A DNA stretch of 64,000 nucleotides from Gammaproteobacteria bacterium (GTDB taxonomy: Bacteria; Pseudomonadota; Gammaproteobacteria; Pseudomonadales; Azotimanducaceae). Below the pieces are notes generated by a model. That model ran no database searches. It had not been told where the DNA came from and saw nothing but the letters and a program-made list of their open reading frames with translations. Position 1 is the stretch's first letter; each line of letters starts with the position of its first letter. The stretch lies in NCBI GenBank assembly GCA_009837185.1, contig VXUA01000042.1, positions 54,816-118,815 of the forward strand. The letters are read 5' to 3'. This document shows, piece after piece, positions 19,557 to 29,744 of the stretch. Position numbers and translations under genes: made by a program.

Positions 19557-21905
19557 TTATTCTCCAGTAAGTGCTCGCCAGACCGTTTCCGCAGTAGCTG
19601 GCATTGCGAGTTCGTTTACATCTAAGGCATTGGTGATAGCGTTCATCACTGCGGCAGTCGCACCGATAGCCCCTGCCTCACCACAGCCCTTAGCACCTAA
19701 AGGGTTATGAGTGCAGGGGGTAACAGTAGTGTCAACAATGAAATCAGGTACGTCATCGGCTCGCGGCATGGCGTAGTCCATGTAAGACCCTGTTAGCAGT
19801 TGTCCGTCGTCGTCGTACACGCCGTGTTCTAACAGAGCTTGTCCAATACCCTGGGTAATACCACCATGGACCTGTCCCTCCACAATCATTGGGTTGATGA
19901 CGGTACCAAAGTCGTCCACCGCTACAAAAGACTCTATCTTGGTAGTCCCGGTGCCAGGATCTACTTCAACCTCGCAAATGTGCGTACCCGCAGGATAGGT
20001 GAAGTTTGCCGGATCATAAAAAGCTTTCTCAGATAATCCCGGCTCTAATTCCTCGATAGGAAAGTTCCCGGGTACATATGCTGAAAACGCGACTTCGCCA
20101 AATGACAGTGATTCGTTAGAGTCTGGAATCTTAAATATGCCGTCGTCAAACGAAACCTGTTCCTCGGTGCTGTTCAACATATGCGCAGCTATCTTCTTCG
20201 CCTTTGCGATCACTTTGTCGGTTGCTGTCGCGATCGCTGAGCCCCCAACTGCTAAGGATCGTGACCCGTACGTCCCAAGACCGTAGTCCGATTTACTCGT
20301 GTCTCCGTGCACGACTGTTACGTTTTCAAAGGGAATACCCAATTTATCGGATACAACTTGTGCAAAGGTCGTCTCGTGGCCTTGACCGTGACTGTGAGTA
20401 CCTGTCATAACCGTTACCGATCCCGTTACATCGACTCGAACTTCTGCAGACTCGAAGAGCCCGACACCCGCGCCCAAAGATAGAGCAACTTGAGAAGGAG
20501 CTAATCCACAAGCTTCGATGTAGCAGGAGAAACCAATGCCTCGTTTCCTACCATTCGCTTCACTTTCATTTCGTCTCTTAGCAAACTCAGAGTACTTTGC
20601 GAGGCTTAAAGCTCTCTCTAAGCTGGCTTCGTAGTCGCCAGTATCGTAGGTAAGCGCTACTGGAGTCGCATATGGAAAGTCGCTCGGCTGAATGAAATTC
20701 TTTCGCCGCAGATCCGCTGGGTCAACTCCGAGTTCTCTTGCAGCGGTTTCGACTAGACGCTCCACCACATATGTAGCCTCGGGTCGTCCAGCACCGCGAT
20801 ACGCATCGACGGGGGCAGTATTCGTAAACACTGATTTGACCTCAACGTGAATGGCAGGTGTCCTGTACTGTCCAGACAGCAACGTGCCGTAGAGATAAGT
20901 GGGTACACTCGATGCGAACGTCGAGAGATAAGCACCCATATTTGCGATGGTTTTTACCCTCAATCCAAGAAAATCTCCTTCCCTAGATAGTGCAAGTTCT
21001 GCGTGGGTAACGTGGTCGCGGCCATGAGCGTCGGCTTGAAAAGACTCAATTCGCTCCGCGCGCCACTTAATTGGTCGACCAACTTTTGCGGTTGCCCATA
21101 TAACCGCGGTCTCTTCTGCGTACACGAAAATTTTTGAACCAAATCCACCGCCAACGTCAGGAGAAATGACGTGAAGTTTTGCTTCAGGTGCGACATTTAC
21201 GAACGCAGCGAGAATCAAGCGTTCAAGATGTGGATTTTGAGACGTCGTATACAGCGTGTACAAACCAGATGCTGGGTCGTGATTACCAAGTGCCGCTCTA
21301 GGTTCGATCGCGTTTGGAATCAATCGATTGTTCACTATGTCGAGAGAAGTGACGTGGGTGGCATTTGCAAAAGCCGCCTCCGTCGCCGCGCTGTCCCCCA
21401 ATTCCCAGTCATAACATTGATTGTGCGGTACGTTTTCGTGGATCTGGTCCGCTGTAGTTGCCGTCGCGACATCTACAACCGGAGTGAGAATGTCAAAGTC
21501 GGCTTCGACCAATTCTGCAGCATTCTTCGCCTCTTCAATGGTTTTTGCGATAACCATGGCGTAGATGTCACCGACGTAGTTCACGTTTGTCGTCGCGATG
21601 GCGGGATGAGACGGTGCCAGCATGTCGGACCCATCCTTCGACTTCACCATCCAACCGCAAGGCAAATCTCCAATCCCATCGGATCGAAGGTCCTCTCCGG
21701 TGAAAACAGCTATTACGCCTTCCGCGCTTTCCGCATCGGTGGTATCAACACTCTTGATGACTGCACGCGCGTGTGGCGAACGAACGAAAACGCAATAAAC
21801 CTGACCGGGGAGACTCAAATCATCGGTGTATCCTCCAGTTCCAGTAATAAATCGAGCATCCTCTTTACGAACGACCGAAGCTCCAATACCAGTTTTAGAT
21901 GTCAT
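19557..21905 (-). CDS. Form II CO-dehydrogenase-like molybdopterin large subunit (CoxL type)
   Basis: A 782-residue catalytic subunit that binds the Mo-cytosine-dinucleotide cofactor. The active-site loop reads AYRGAGR (368-374), the form II signature, not the AYRCSFR of true aerobic CO oxidisers. The molybdenum-site glutamate is E743 in KGCGEAG. Further family blocks are GGGFGSK near residue 252 and [17 protein letters not shown] THSHGQGHE near 500. No signal peptide is present, so the enzyme is cytoplasmic. Form II enzymes act on varied carbon substrates and CO oxidation is not proven for most, so I do not assign CO. Gene order here is S, L, M on the minus strand with almost no gaps. Confidence 0.92.
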   Translation of the reverse strand: MTSKTGIGASVVRKEDARFITGTGGYTDDLSLPGQVYCVFVRSPHARAVIKSVDTTDAESAEGVIAVFTGEDLRSDGIGDLPCGWMVKSKDGSDMLAPSHPAIATTNVNYVGDIYAMVIAKTIEEAKNAAELVEADFDILTPVVDVATATTADQIHENVPHNQCYDWELGDSAATEAAFANATHVTSLDIVNNRLIPNAIEPRAALGNHDPASGLYTLYTTSQNPHLERLILAAFVNVAPEAKLHVISPDVGGGFGSKIFVYAEETAVIWATAKVGRPIKWRAERIESFQADAHGRDHVTHAELALSREGDFLGLRVKTIANMGAYLSTFASSVPTYLYGTLLSGQYRTPAIHVEVKSVFTNTAPVDAYRGAGRPEATYVVERLVETAARELGVDPADLRRKNFIQPSDFPYATPVALTYDTGDYEASLERALSLAKYSEFAKRRNESEANGRKRGIGFSCYIEACGLAPSQVALSLGAGVGLFESAEVRVDVTGSVTVMTGTHSHGQGHETTFAQVVSDKLGIPFENVTVVHGDTSKSDYGLGTYGSRSLAVGGSAIATATDKVIAKAKKIAAHMLNSTEEQVSFDDGIFKIPDSNESLSFGEVAFSAYVPGNFPIEELEPGLSEKAFYDPANFTYPAGTHICEVEVDPGTGTTKIESFVAVDDFGTVINPMIVEGQVHGGITQGIGQALLEHGVYDDDGQLLTGSYMDYAMPRADDVPDFIVDTTVTPCTHNPLGAKGCGEAGAIGATAAVMNAITNALDVNELAMPATAETVWRALTGE

Positions 21906-22379
21906 TTACGCGCTCCTGAGTTGTGTTTGAGCCGCAAGAACCGCTTTTACGATATTTTGGTAGCCAGTACATCGACAGAAATTTCCTTCCAATCCTTCAC
22001 GAATTTGATCGGCGGTCAGCGGTTCTGTCGAATCGTTGATCATTTCAATGGCGGTCATGATCATACCGGGCGTGCAAAAGCCACACTGCAACGCGTGGTT
22101 GTCCCGAAATGCAGCTTGCATTGGATGTAGGTCAACAGGCGTTCCTAGACCTTCAATAGTAGTTACCGAGCCATTGTTTGCTTGAGCTGCAAGTAGGGTA
22201 CAGGACTTAACCGCGCGACCGTTTAATTCGACGGTACAACTCCCACACTGGCTGGTGTCGCAGCCAATGTGCGTACCGGTAAGCCTGAGGTTTTCTCTCA
22301 ACAGGTCGGATAGTAAAGTGTTATCTGGGACCGACAGAGAATGGTCTACCCCATTAACAGTGATTGTGATGTCTACCAA
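21906..22379 (-). CDS. CO-dehydrogenase-like small (2Fe-2S) subunit, CoxS type
   Basis: A 157-residue electron-transfer subunit with two [2Fe-2S] clusters. The plant-type cluster uses C40, C45, C48 and C60 (IGCDTSQCGSCTV...SC). The helical cluster uses C99, C102, C135 and C137 (QCGFCTPG...FCRCTGY). It abuts the large-subunit gene directly and is preceded by the coxG-like gene 20 bp upstream. All eight ligands are intact. Confidence 0.95.
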   Translation of the reverse strand: MVDITITVNGVDHSLSVPDNTLLSDLLRENLRLTGTHIGCDTSQCGSCTVELNGRAVKSCTLLAAQANNGSVTTIEGLGTPVDLHPMQAAFRDNHALQCGFCTPGMIMTAIEMINDSTEPLTADQIREGLEGNFCRCTGYQNIVKAVLAAQTQLRSA

Positions 22380-22399
22380 TGTACGCTCCTAGATTGTCT

Positions 22400-22852
22400 T
22401 TAAGCTGATTGTGGTGTGTCCCATCGGGCGCAAAATTTAGTGAAGAACGACGACGCCATCTTATTGGCGACGCTAAGAAATAATCGCGAACCGAGTTGTG
22501 CTAGTTTACCGCTAACGGTACCGGTCACCTCGTAGCTCAGAGTTGTACCTGATTCGTCAGGTATCAAAGATATTTGTGCTTGACCAATACCGAAGCCTGC
22601 ATTCCCTCCGCGGGCGTTGACGGCCAGCGTATAGCTCTCTGGTGCGACTACATTTAGCATACGAATAATCGACCGAAATTTCGCCCGTACGGGACCGAGT
22701 TTGACTCGCACCAATGCTTCGTATTCGTTGGTGTCCAAAGCCGTCATTTCCTCACAACCTTCGATGCATTCTTGCAGGATGTCTGGATTTCTGAGGGCCA
22801 CCCACACTTCTTCTCGCGTAGCTGGTATCACGTGTTCACCTGAAAATTTCAA
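22400..22852 (-). CDS. CoxG-family SRPBCC protein
   Basis: A 150-residue protein of the carbon monoxide dehydrogenase subunit G family (START-like SRPBCC fold). The N-terminus MKFSGEHVIPATREEVWVALRNPDILQECIEGCE is diagnostic. CoxG has been linked to membrane anchoring or quinone handling for form I CO dehydrogenase, through a C-terminal tail. Here the protein ends about where the fold ends and carries no obvious tail. It starts the S-L-M gene string. Confidence 0.88.
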   Translation of the reverse strand: MKFSGEHVIPATREEVWVALRNPDILQECIEGCEEMTALDTNEYEALVRVKLGPVRAKFRSIIRMLNVVAPESYTLAVNARGGNAGFGIGQAQISLIPDESGTTLSYEVTGTVSGKLAQLGSRLFLSVANKMASSFFTKFCARWDTPQSA

Positions 22853-22885
22853 AACGATGTGCGGCTAGTTATATGCGAAGTTGAG

Positions 22886-23548
22886 CTAGCCGAAAGGTTC
22901 TCCGTCGAACGAATCGATCGTTGTAAAGTGCGAGACCGGATTGCGACGTAATTTCGTAAGTTGTTTCACGGGTTTTCCAATCGGCAACACGGCCGCAAGG
23001 GCATATTTGTCAGGGACGTCAAACAGTTCCTTCATCGCAGGCTCTTGGACTGCGGCGAAAGTTGTGAGTGTACCCCCTAGACCCTCATTGCGAGCGGCTA
23101 GCAAAATGTTCCATGCGAACGGGTAAATCGACGCACCCGATACAACTCCAACTCGTTGGTGAGCCGAGTCCATTGATGCGACGACTGACAGATCGACGAA
23201 GATCAATAGTAATACCGGCGACTTGAGATAAGGATCAGCGTAACCTTCTGGCAGTTCAGTTTTCGAAATGTCCGCTTCTGTAATTTCAGTGGGCACAACT
23301 GTGTTGAATGGATTTTCGCCTGCGGCGACTTGAGCACGGTATCTTCGAATCACAGGTTCAAGTAACGGGACCAACTGTTCACGTTTTTCTCTTTCGCGCA
23401 CCACTATCACGCGCCAGCCTTGACGATTCCCGCCACTTGGAGAAAATCTTGCATTGTCTAGTATACGATGAAGCGTTTCGTCAGAGATTTCGTCGTCGGT
23501 AAACTGGCGCGCCGCAAAAGTGGTTCGCATCACTTCATAAAGTTCCAT
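22886..23548 (-). CDS. Nitroreductase-family FMN oxidoreductase
   Basis: A 220-residue FMN-dependent NAD(P)H oxidoreductase. The N-terminal RTTFAARQFTDDEISDETLHRILDNARFSPSGGNRQGWRVIVV holds the FMN phosphate-binding arginines and the SGGNRQ block. The C-terminal LPIGKPVKQLTKLRRNPV is the second FMN contact region. The start at 23548 has GAGGAG upstream. It lies 33 bp before coxG on the same strand and may be co-transcribed with the molybdenum hydroxylase cluster. Substrate unknown. Confidence 0.88.
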   Translation of the reverse strand: MELYEVMRTTFAARQFTDDEISDETLHRILDNARFSPSGGNRQGWRVIVVREREKREQLVPLLEPVIRRYRAQVAAGENPFNTVVPTEITEADISKTELPEGYADPYLKSPVLLLIFVDLSVVASMDSAHQRVGVVSGASIYPFAWNILLAARNEGLGGTLTTFAAVQEPAMKELFDVPDKYALAAVLPIGKPVKQLTKLRRNPVSHFTTIDSFDGEPFG

Positions 23549-23873
23549 TGCTACGCAGCTCTCCTCATCTGGGTCGATTCGTTCAAATAAAGACTAGTCG
23601 GTAATTAACTAAGTGGTAGCGACCTGCTAGTCTAATGAACTGGTTGACCAAGTTCCTAAAGCGGGAAATTGGGTTCGTTCGAACGACAAATACAAACTGT
23701 ATAGAGTCAACTGCAAAACATTTGTTGTTTAAGAATCTCAAGTTACTTACAAACGTGTTCACCATACCAGAAATCCTACGGCTGAACTTAGCATTCACTC
23801 GAAAATTTTATTGTTACTTTGCAAGTTGGTTCGTTCACGGTTGCTAGATAAAAACACACGTCAATTCGAAGGT
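23549..23873. other. 325-bp intergenic region without a supported gene
   Basis: Lies between pntB and the nitroreductase gene, both leftward, so it probably holds the nitroreductase promoter and the end of the pnt transcript. Overlapping frames of 70-71 codons on both strands have no ribosome site and no recognisable protein. I see no convincing terminator hairpin. Confidence 0.5.
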
Positions 23874-25235
23874 TCAATCTTTGAATTCGGTAATTAACGA
23901 CGAGATCGATTGTTTGGCATCTCCAAAAAGCATTCGAGTATTGGAGTTGAAAAACAAGGGGTTATCGACGCCGGAAAAACCAGATGCTAACGAGCGCTTT
24001 AGTACAAAAACCGTCTTGGCGGCATCCACATTGATGATCGGCATTCCATAGATTGGACTGGATTCATCTTCCCTCGCTGCTGGATTGACAACATCATTTG
24101 CGCCGATGACGACTGCTACATCAATGGTATTCATCTTTGGGTTGATATCATCCATTTCCAACAATTGATCGTAAGAAACGTTAGCTTCTGCCAGTAGTAC
24201 GTTCATGTGCCCAGGCATCCTACCTGCGACTGGGTGGATTGCATAAGTCACATCGGTTCCACGTGTTTCCAAAAGCGTACCAAGTTCGTGGACCACGTGT
24301 TGTGCTTGAGCAACCGCCATGCCATAACCCGGAACGAAGGCCACCGAATTTGCAGCTTCCAAGATTAGGTAAGCGTCCTCTGGAGTGATGGGATTTGCTT
24401 GTCCTTCGACTTTAGCGGCTGACTTTTGTGCGCCGAATCCACTGAACAAGACATTCGCGAGCGAACGGTTCATAGCTTTACACATGATGTTGGTCAGAAT
24501 GATGCCAGCAGCTCCTACTAGTGCCCCCGATACAATCAGGATCACATTATTGATCGCGAGTCCCGCGGCGCAAGCGGCAAGACCCGAGTAACTGTTTAAC
24601 AACGAGATCACTACGGGCATGTCCGCGCCTCCGATCGGTAACACGGTCAAAATACCGAGCAACAAAGCAATACCAATGATTGCGTAAAGATAGGATGACG
24701 TCGGAGCTGGTTCTACCACAAACAGTACAGCACACACGATTAGCGCGATAAACAGGGTGGCGTTTATGAACCTCTGACCGAGGAAGAGTAAGGGTTTGCT
24801 CGCGAGCACGGCCGAGAGTTTACCCCACGCAATACCGCTACCCGCAAACGTGATACCACCGATGACAACGGAAAGAGTCACAGCGATGGCCACAAACCGT
24901 TCGGAGCTCCCAAACAGCGCTACCCAAGCAACCAACATACTCGCGCCACCACCTAAGCCATTGAAAACAGCAACCATCTGGGGCATCGCGGTCAGTGCGA
25001 CGAGACGTGAGGCTAGTACGCCAATCACGCTGCCAATGGCGAGGCAAACAATGATTGTCGTCCAGTCCACGATTTCCTTGGAGAGTAGAGTTACCACTAT
25101 TGCAACGAGCATTCCTAGTGCGGAGAGCAAATTTCCTGTCCGCGCAGTCTTGGGTTTGCTTAACAGCTTTAGACCAAGAATAAAGAGTATTGCAGCGATC
25201 ACATAGACCGCGTTAATGTAAAACTGACTTAACAC
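23874..25235 (-). CDS. pntB: NAD(P) transhydrogenase subunit beta
   Basis: A 453-residue inner-membrane subunit of proton-translocating transhydrogenase. It carries about nine membrane helices followed by the NADP(H)-binding domain III. In domain III, VPGYGMAVAQAQHVV near residue 300 is the dinucleotide loop, with KMNTIDVAVVIGANDVVNPAAR near 365-386 and KRSLASGFSGVDNPLF near 405-420. Length is normal. It is the last of three pnt genes, all leftward, making NADPH from NADH using the proton gradient. Confidence 0.96.
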   Translation of the reverse strand: MLSQFYINAVYVIAAILFILGLKLLSKPKTARTGNLLSALGMLVAIVVTLLSKEIVDWTTIIVCLAIGSVIGVLASRLVALTAMPQMVAVFNGLGGGASMLVAWVALFGSSERFVAIAVTLSVVIGGITFAGSGIAWGKLSAVLASKPLLFLGQRFINATLFIALIVCAVLFVVEPAPTSSYLYAIIGIALLLGILTVLPIGGADMPVVISLLNSYSGLAACAAGLAINNVILIVSGALVGAAGIILTNIMCKAMNRSLANVLFSGFGAQKSAAKVEGQANPITPEDAYLILEAANSVAFVPGYGMAVAQAQHVVHELGTLLETRGTDVTYAIHPVAGRMPGHMNVLLAEANVSYDQLLEMDDINPKMNTIDVAVVIGANDVVNPAAREDESSPIYGMPIINVDAAKTVFVLKRSLASGFSGVDNPLFFNSNTRMLFGDAKQSISSLITEFKD

Positions 25236-25273
25236 TCAATCGAATTCTTGGAAGTGATGGGATGTGGTGCTAT

Positions 25274-25585
25274 TTAAGGTCTCCCGTCTTTTTCTGTAGG
25301 CTTAGAACGTTGTTTAAATAGCCCAAGCATTCGGTCGGTTACCAAATATCCACCGACAACGTTAACTGTCGCAAATACCACTGCTCCCGCCCCTAACCAA
25401 GTGGCTAGTTCCTGTGTTCCGCTACCAGTGCCAGCAGCCAAGAGTGCGCCTACCAGCGTGATTCCAGAAATTGCATTCGCACCGGACATTAGCGGTGTAT
25501 GAAGTGTGGCGGGTACCTTCGAGATGAGTTCAAATCCCAAAAAGATTGCGAGAACGAGAATGAGCGCGAGGAATACGATTTCCAT
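25274..25585 (-). CDS. pntAB: NAD(P) transhydrogenase subunit alpha, membrane part (PntAB)
   Basis: A 103-residue membrane subunit with three to four helices (LALILVLAIFLGFELISKVP, GANAISGITLVGALLAAG, GAGAVVFATVNVVGGYLVTDRML). It corresponds to the C-terminal membrane domain of E. coli PntA encoded as a separate gene, as in Rhodospirillum rubrum. It lies 6 bp downstream of pntAA and 38 bp upstream of pntB. Confidence 0.94.
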   Translation of the reverse strand: MEIVFLALILVLAIFLGFELISKVPATLHTPLMSGANAISGITLVGALLAAGTGSGTQELATWLGAGAVVFATVNVVGGYLVTDRMLGLFKQRSKPTEKDGRP

Positions 25586-25591
25586 GAGTAC

Positions 25592-26716
25592 CTAACCGTT
25601 GTGTAGTTCTATCCTGACGTTCCCCGCATGGGTAACTACGCTCGCCTGAGCAATTTCATCTTCAAAGTCTAGCTCAAAGTTTTTTGTGTCGGAGTCAAAA
25701 AATTCTTCAAAATAGTGAAATAGGTTTGCCGAGTACATTTCACTTGCGTGCGTAGCTACCTTTGCTGGTAGATTAGCAAATCCCACCAGTTGAACATCGT
25801 CGACTTCGACGATCTGATTCACCTTAGACCCTTCTACGTTACCGCCGCTTTCCACTGCCATATCGATCACGACACTCTCCGGACGCATTCGCTTGATCAT
25901 CTCAAGGGATACAATTCGAGGGGCGGGTCGACCGAATACCTGAGCTGTCGTTATCACAACGTCAGAACGGGCGATAACGTCCGCCATCCCTTGTTGTTGC
26001 AGCTTGATTTGTTCTGGCGTAAGCTCGCGAGCATAGCCCTGCTGAGTTTGACCGGTCGCTCCTACGTCAATTTCGACAAATCTTGCACCGAGAGAACGAA
26101 CTTCTTCCGCGACGACTGGACGGGTGTCAAATGCGTCAACTCTAGCTCCCAGCCGGCGAGCAGTCGCTATTGCTTGTAACCCAGCTACGCCTGCCCCGAT
26201 AACAAATATCCTCGCTGGAGCTAGGGTTCCTGCAGCCGTCATCATCATTGGAAATATTCGCGGTAAATGGTAAGCTGCGACGATAACCGTCGCATAGCCC
26301 GCTAAATTCGCTTGGGACGAAAGTGCGTCCATTTTCTGTGCGCGCGTTGTACGAGGGATCATTTCCAACGAAACAGCGGTTATTCCATGGTGGGCTAGCT
26401 TTTGCATTAAACCGTTGTTTTGAAACGGGTCAAGAAAGCTTAGATGAACCGTACCTCGACGCATGAGTGAGATGCGCTGATCGGACGGTGGTCGGACGCT
26501 GAAAACAAGGTCCGCGTGTTTTAGAATTTCCTCTACACTATGACCAATGTGTGCGTTGACTTCTAGATATTGTTGATCGGTGAACCCCGCGGAGTTGCCC
26601 AAACTGTGTTGTATCGTTACCGTACAACCGAGGGCCACCAGTTTTTTAGCAATCGCGGGAACAAGCGCGATCCGATATTCACCTGGCCATTGTTCTCGTA
26701 GCACTACTACATGCAC
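25592..26716 (-). CDS. pntAA: NAD(P) transhydrogenase subunit alpha, NAD-binding part (PntAA)
   Basis: A 374-residue cytoplasmic domain I protein of the alanine dehydrogenase/PNT family. The N-terminal domain begins VVLREQWPGEYRIALVPAIAKKL. The NAD-binding motif is VIGAGVAGLQAIATARRLGARVDAFDTRP near residue 170, and the flexible loop region AQVFGRPAPRIVSLEMIKRMRPESVVIDMA follows. It heads the pnt string. Having three genes instead of two is the alphaproteobacterial-style split arrangement. Confidence 0.95.
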   Translation of the reverse strand: MHVVVLREQWPGEYRIALVPAIAKKLVALGCTVTIQHSLGNSAGFTDQQYLEVNAHIGHSVEEILKHADLVFSVRPPSDQRISLMRRGTVHLSFLDPFQNNGLMQKLAHHGITAVSLEMIPRTTRAQKMDALSSQANLAGYATVIVAAYHLPRIFPMMMTAAGTLAPARIFVIGAGVAGLQAIATARRLGARVDAFDTRPVVAEEVRSLGARFVEIDVGATGQTQQGYARELTPEQIKLQQQGMADVIARSDVVITTAQVFGRPAPRIVSLEMIKRMRPESVVIDMAVESGGNVEGSKVNQIVEVDDVQLVGFANLPAKVATHASEMYSANLFHYFEEFFDSDTKNFELDFEDEIAQASVVTHAGNVRIELHNG

Positions 26717-26800
26717 AGGTTAACTATACCTATTAAATTTTGGTCGAAACGCACAGGTGTTTGTACAGCTTGTAATTTGAGGTATTCTATGAAGTGGGAC

Positions 26801-26830
26801 AAAAAAAACGCCGTCATGTGAGTTAGGCGT
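26801..26830 (-). terminator. Rho-independent terminator of the VOC gene
   Basis: On the minus strand ACGCC and GGCGT form a short stem around a 13-nt loop and are followed directly by eight T residues. It lies six bases after the stop codon of the VOC gene and before pntAA, so it separates the two transcripts. Confidence 0.7.
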
Positions 26831-26835
26831 ACCCG

Positions 26836-27285
26836 CTAATCTTTCTCCCAAAAAGGGGCCGTGTTAAGCGGTCCCAGATTCTCACCAAGCTGAATGAGTA
26901 CACCATGCGAACTCTTGGGTGAAATAAACGCGTCGACTCCGCCCGAGTCCCGATCAAAGTTCTTGTCAACCACGCGAACTCCACTTTGTTCCAAGCGACC
27001 GCAAAGTTTAGGAAGATTCGGAGTTTGTAGAGTGATGTGATGAACTCCTTCACCCTTTCTCTCGATAAATTTTGCAAGAAAACCGTCTGGATTGATGGGT
27101 TCGAGTAGTTCGATGCAGAACCCGTTGAGATCAAAGATTCCGAGTTTGAAATCTCCACTGAAATGCACAAATTCTCGTACGAATTCCGCACCGAGTTGGT
27201 CTTCATAGAAACTGCGGGCTTGCTCAATGCTACGAACCGCGATTCCTATATGATCCATTCTTCCAATTGCACGTGAGTGTTTCAC
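26836..27285 (-). CDS. VOC-superfamily protein, methylmalonyl-CoA epimerase-like
   Basis: A 149-residue metalloprotein of the glyoxalase/VOC fold with two beta-alpha-beta-beta-beta repeats. The N-terminal MDHIGIAVRSIEQARSFYEDQLGAEF, the FCIELLEPIN strand, GVHHITLQTPNL and the HGVLIQLGE end supply the metal ligands (His, Glu, His, Glu) at the usual places. This layout matches methylmalonyl-CoA epimerase, but no mutase gene is near, so another VOC activity remains possible. It is followed by its own terminator. Confidence 0.8.
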   Translation of the reverse strand: MKHSRAIGRMDHIGIAVRSIEQARSFYEDQLGAEFVREFVHFSGDFKLGIFDLNGFCIELLEPINPDGFLAKFIERKGEGVHHITLQTPNLPKLCGRLEQSGVRVVDKNFDRDSGGVDAFISPKSSHGVLIQLGENLGPLNTAPFWEKD

Positions 27286-27798
27286 GAACTTTCTCCTTCA
27301 AAAAATTAGATAGAAAACACCGATTGAATTTAAATCTTCAAGTTTGTTTTGATTAATGAGGAACAAAACAGAGAACTAGCGGGAGAACGCATCGGGGGGT
27401 ACACAAACACGTTCGTGGGGCCTCATATGGAACCGGTTTTACTTACGCCCCTAGGGCAATATGTAAAGCCGCCTATTTTTTGGTCACCGTACGATGAGAT
27501 TTAAACGAAGTTCTGACAAATTTTAGAAATTTGATCGCCAATTGTGTTGTACAATGAACCAATGCTAAGATGACTTGGAAACACGGTCCTAGTGGAATGC
27601 ATTTCAAATTTAGGAATCAATTGTAACACAGGATGAAATCAGTCTAACATGGAGACCGCGGTGGCGAAACTCGTACTTTCGAATGTTGGGCTCTAATTTG
27701 GAACCGGAAACAAGATTTCTGTACACACGCTCGAATCTGCGTTAGCTCATTTGTTTCCAATGGTCAATCTTGATCGACGTTTTGATAGGAGTTAATCG
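27286..27798. other. 513-bp intergenic region before the accessory block
   Basis: Lies between divergent genes (VOC gene left, secreted-protein gene right) and must hold both promoters. It is AT-rich near 27480-27560. No gene or clear promoter pair could be assigned. It marks the left border of the duplicated accessory region. Confidence 0.5.
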
Positions 27799-29100
27799 GT
27801 GCTCAGGAGAATTTTATTTGGGTTGTGTGTGGCATTGTTCTTAGTTTCATACACAGTATCCGGCGCGACGTTTAAATATTTCTGGAACATGGGTGACTTT
27901 ACTGTTCCGTCTGATCCGAAAGCTCATATCAAGGAGAGTGCAGAGCATCAAGATGCGTGGCAACAAGCTTTACAGAAATGCCTCCCAATCAACAGAATCG
28001 AGATATCAAAAGACGAAGAATGTCTTGAAGCACTTCAAACGTACTTTCTCAACGAGCCGGTTTGGGCTTATAGCACGTTGCACTATTATGACCGCTCAGA
28101 TGGCTTGCAACCACTCCCGATTAAGCTTGTGAATTCTCGATCACAGGTCTTGCCGTATAGCTATGCAGACTTTCTATCAGATGACATACCGTATTGGCGG
28201 GATATTTTCGATGGGAGTCTCCACCGCCACAGATCTCGTTTCAGGCAAGTCATTGAAGATGATGAATGCATGGAACTAAGCAAACAAACAAGTATTGGAA
28301 TTCAGGAACACTTGGCAAAACAGTGTGCAGCCCGAGCAATGTTTAAATATGCAACATTTCTCGATGCATGCAACGTCTCAATGCAACGAATGATGATTCT
28401 CATAAATAGTCCCCTCTTTAGCGAAGTCTTTAACAGCACGAGCTCCAGCGGGTACGAGGCGGCACAGGAAATCATCGAAGAAAAAATCGAAGATAGAGCA
28501 CAACGAGAGGTTGCCCAGCAACGTTTAGAAAAAGGATTTTTACACGCTATCTGGATGGAGTATGAATGTTCACCTTGGGGTTATTCACTTCTACCCGAAT
28601 TTGATCCTCCTCCACCAAGGGAAGGGACGACGACGATCACGAGGACAACGAGTATTGATCAGATGCATTATCGGATTAAACGCACCCATGACACGTTACT
28701 GAAAATTGCAGCCAAGTGTGGAGATCCTTGGGCAATTCAGAGTTTTCCGTTGGGTATCTTTACTAGTGATGAATTTAATGACGATGTAAAGGAACGGTAT
28801 CCACTACTGATGCACCGACACTTGGGTTCGCACACTGGGTGGTTTCGAAGCGAATTATCGTTTAGGGAGCGTTTGCAACATCAAGCGAAAGCATTTCTCT
28901 TATTGGAGGAATCTGTGGGTGAGAAAAACGCACAGAAAGAGTACGATCCCATCGGACTAGAAGAAGCAATTGAGTATGTTTCAGATGATGGCGAGTTGAA
29001 GTACGCTCGTCCGTTAAGGGATATCTTGAGAGCGAGAGAAAAGCGCTTCAATGAGGAAGAAGACCAAATATTAAAGGAGTCCGGTTTCGAAGTACCATAG
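27799..29100 (+). CDS. Secreted six-cysteine protein, paralogue 1 (unknown function)
   Basis: A 433-residue exported protein starting at GTG 27799, with AGGAG seven bases upstream. A signal peptide (about residues 1-23, ending VSGA) is followed by a soluble, Trp/Tyr-rich, mostly helical domain. I do not recognise the family. It has two paralogues in this window (37227-38576 and the broken 38616-39877). All three share six cysteines (C61, C75, C157, C176, C191, C257 here). They also share FLNEPVWAY, PYSYADF.SDDIP.WRDIFD, FKYAT.LDAC, LKIAAK.GD.WAI, YPLLMHR and a C-terminal YDP..LEE.I.YV. The LKIAAK.GD.WAI stretch faintly resembles Sel1-type repeats. The gene precedes a TonB-dependent receptor gene, so a role with that receptor in the periplasm or at the surface is a reasonable guess only. 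Confidence 0.75.
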   Translation: MLRRILFGLCVALFLVSYTVSGATFKYFWNMGDFTVPSDPKAHIKESAEHQDAWQQALQKCLPINRIEISKDEECLEALQTYFLNEPVWAYSTLHYYDRSDGLQPLPIKLVNSRSQVLPYSYADFLSDDIPYWRDIFDGSLHRHRSRFRQVIEDDECMELSKQTSIGIQEHLAKQCAARAMFKYATFLDACNVSMQRMMILINSPLFSEVFNSTSSSGYEAAQEIIEEKIEDRAQREVAQQRLEKGFLHAIWMEYECSPWGYSLLPEFDPPPPREGTTTITRTTSIDQMHYRIKRTHDTLLKIAAKCGDPWAIQSFPLGIFTSDEFNDDVKERYPLLMHRHLGSHTGWFRSELSFRERLQHQAKAFLLLEESVGEKNAQKEYDPIGLEEAIEYVSDDGELKYARPLRDILRAREKRFNEEEDQILKESGFEVP

Positions 29101-29744
29101 TCCCTGACTTTCGTACGCAAAACCGAAGAATGTCTAGCGATTGCGTGCTACAGGATCGTTGTATTGAATCGATCTGTTTGTTCAGCGACCCCTGACTCGA
29201 AATTTGGAATAGGATTGTATCAACTATGATCGCACTTGCTTCCGTTGATCGACCTATTAGACAACAGTTGTGTATATTGTTAGATCAAGACATCATAGGC
29301 TCGAAGCGGTCACTCCACATGCAAACTCTGGCTAAATGAGGGGCATGTGATGAAGCGAACCACAATTGAAAGTGTGCATCCGTGGAAAAACGGTGTTAGG
29401 TCCACGAATTTGTAATTTTGAAGGTCTCTATTTGAAACAAACATCTTTTCGGGAAGATGTTCTATCGCACATGATCTAGTGTCGATGTCGAAATCGTACG
29501 GAACCATTTCACTCGAGTAATGTCGTAAAAAAACGAAGGTGCGCTCACTGCAGTGAAGTGTGAGAAGATAATCAAAAAATCCAAGGAACCGCCTTTGATT
29601 TCGTGCGTCTACAACGAATGAGAGTGGCTACTTGCAACGTATAATGTTGTGGCAGCATGACAAGAAATTTTTCTTGGATTTGGTGAGATATTCACGACGA
29701 CGTTAGTGCTCTGAACAAATTATTACAACCACTGATAGGAGAAA
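29101..29744. other. 644-bp intergenic region between secreted protein 1 and receptor 1
   Basis: No credible gene. A 12-bp perfect palindrome TCACTGCAGTGA stands at 29545-29556, about 190 bp before the receptor start, and could be an operator. The long gap suggests the receptor has its own promoter. Confidence 0.5.

Noticed and set aside
21171..22130. 319-codon plus-strand open frame
   Set aside because: Lies wholly antisense to the CoxL- and CoxS-type genes, whose cofactor motifs are intact; its translation is Arg/Cys-rich with no family features.
23583..23847. Overlapping 70-71 codon frames on both strands
   Set aside because: No ribosome site, low complexity, opposite strands covering the same bases; treated as spacer.
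26823..27227. 134-codon minus-strand frame
   Set aside because: A shadow of the VOC gene in another frame.
29310..29507. 65-codon minus-strand frame between secreted protein 1 and receptor 1
   Set aside because: No ribosome site or recognisable sequence; likely chance.
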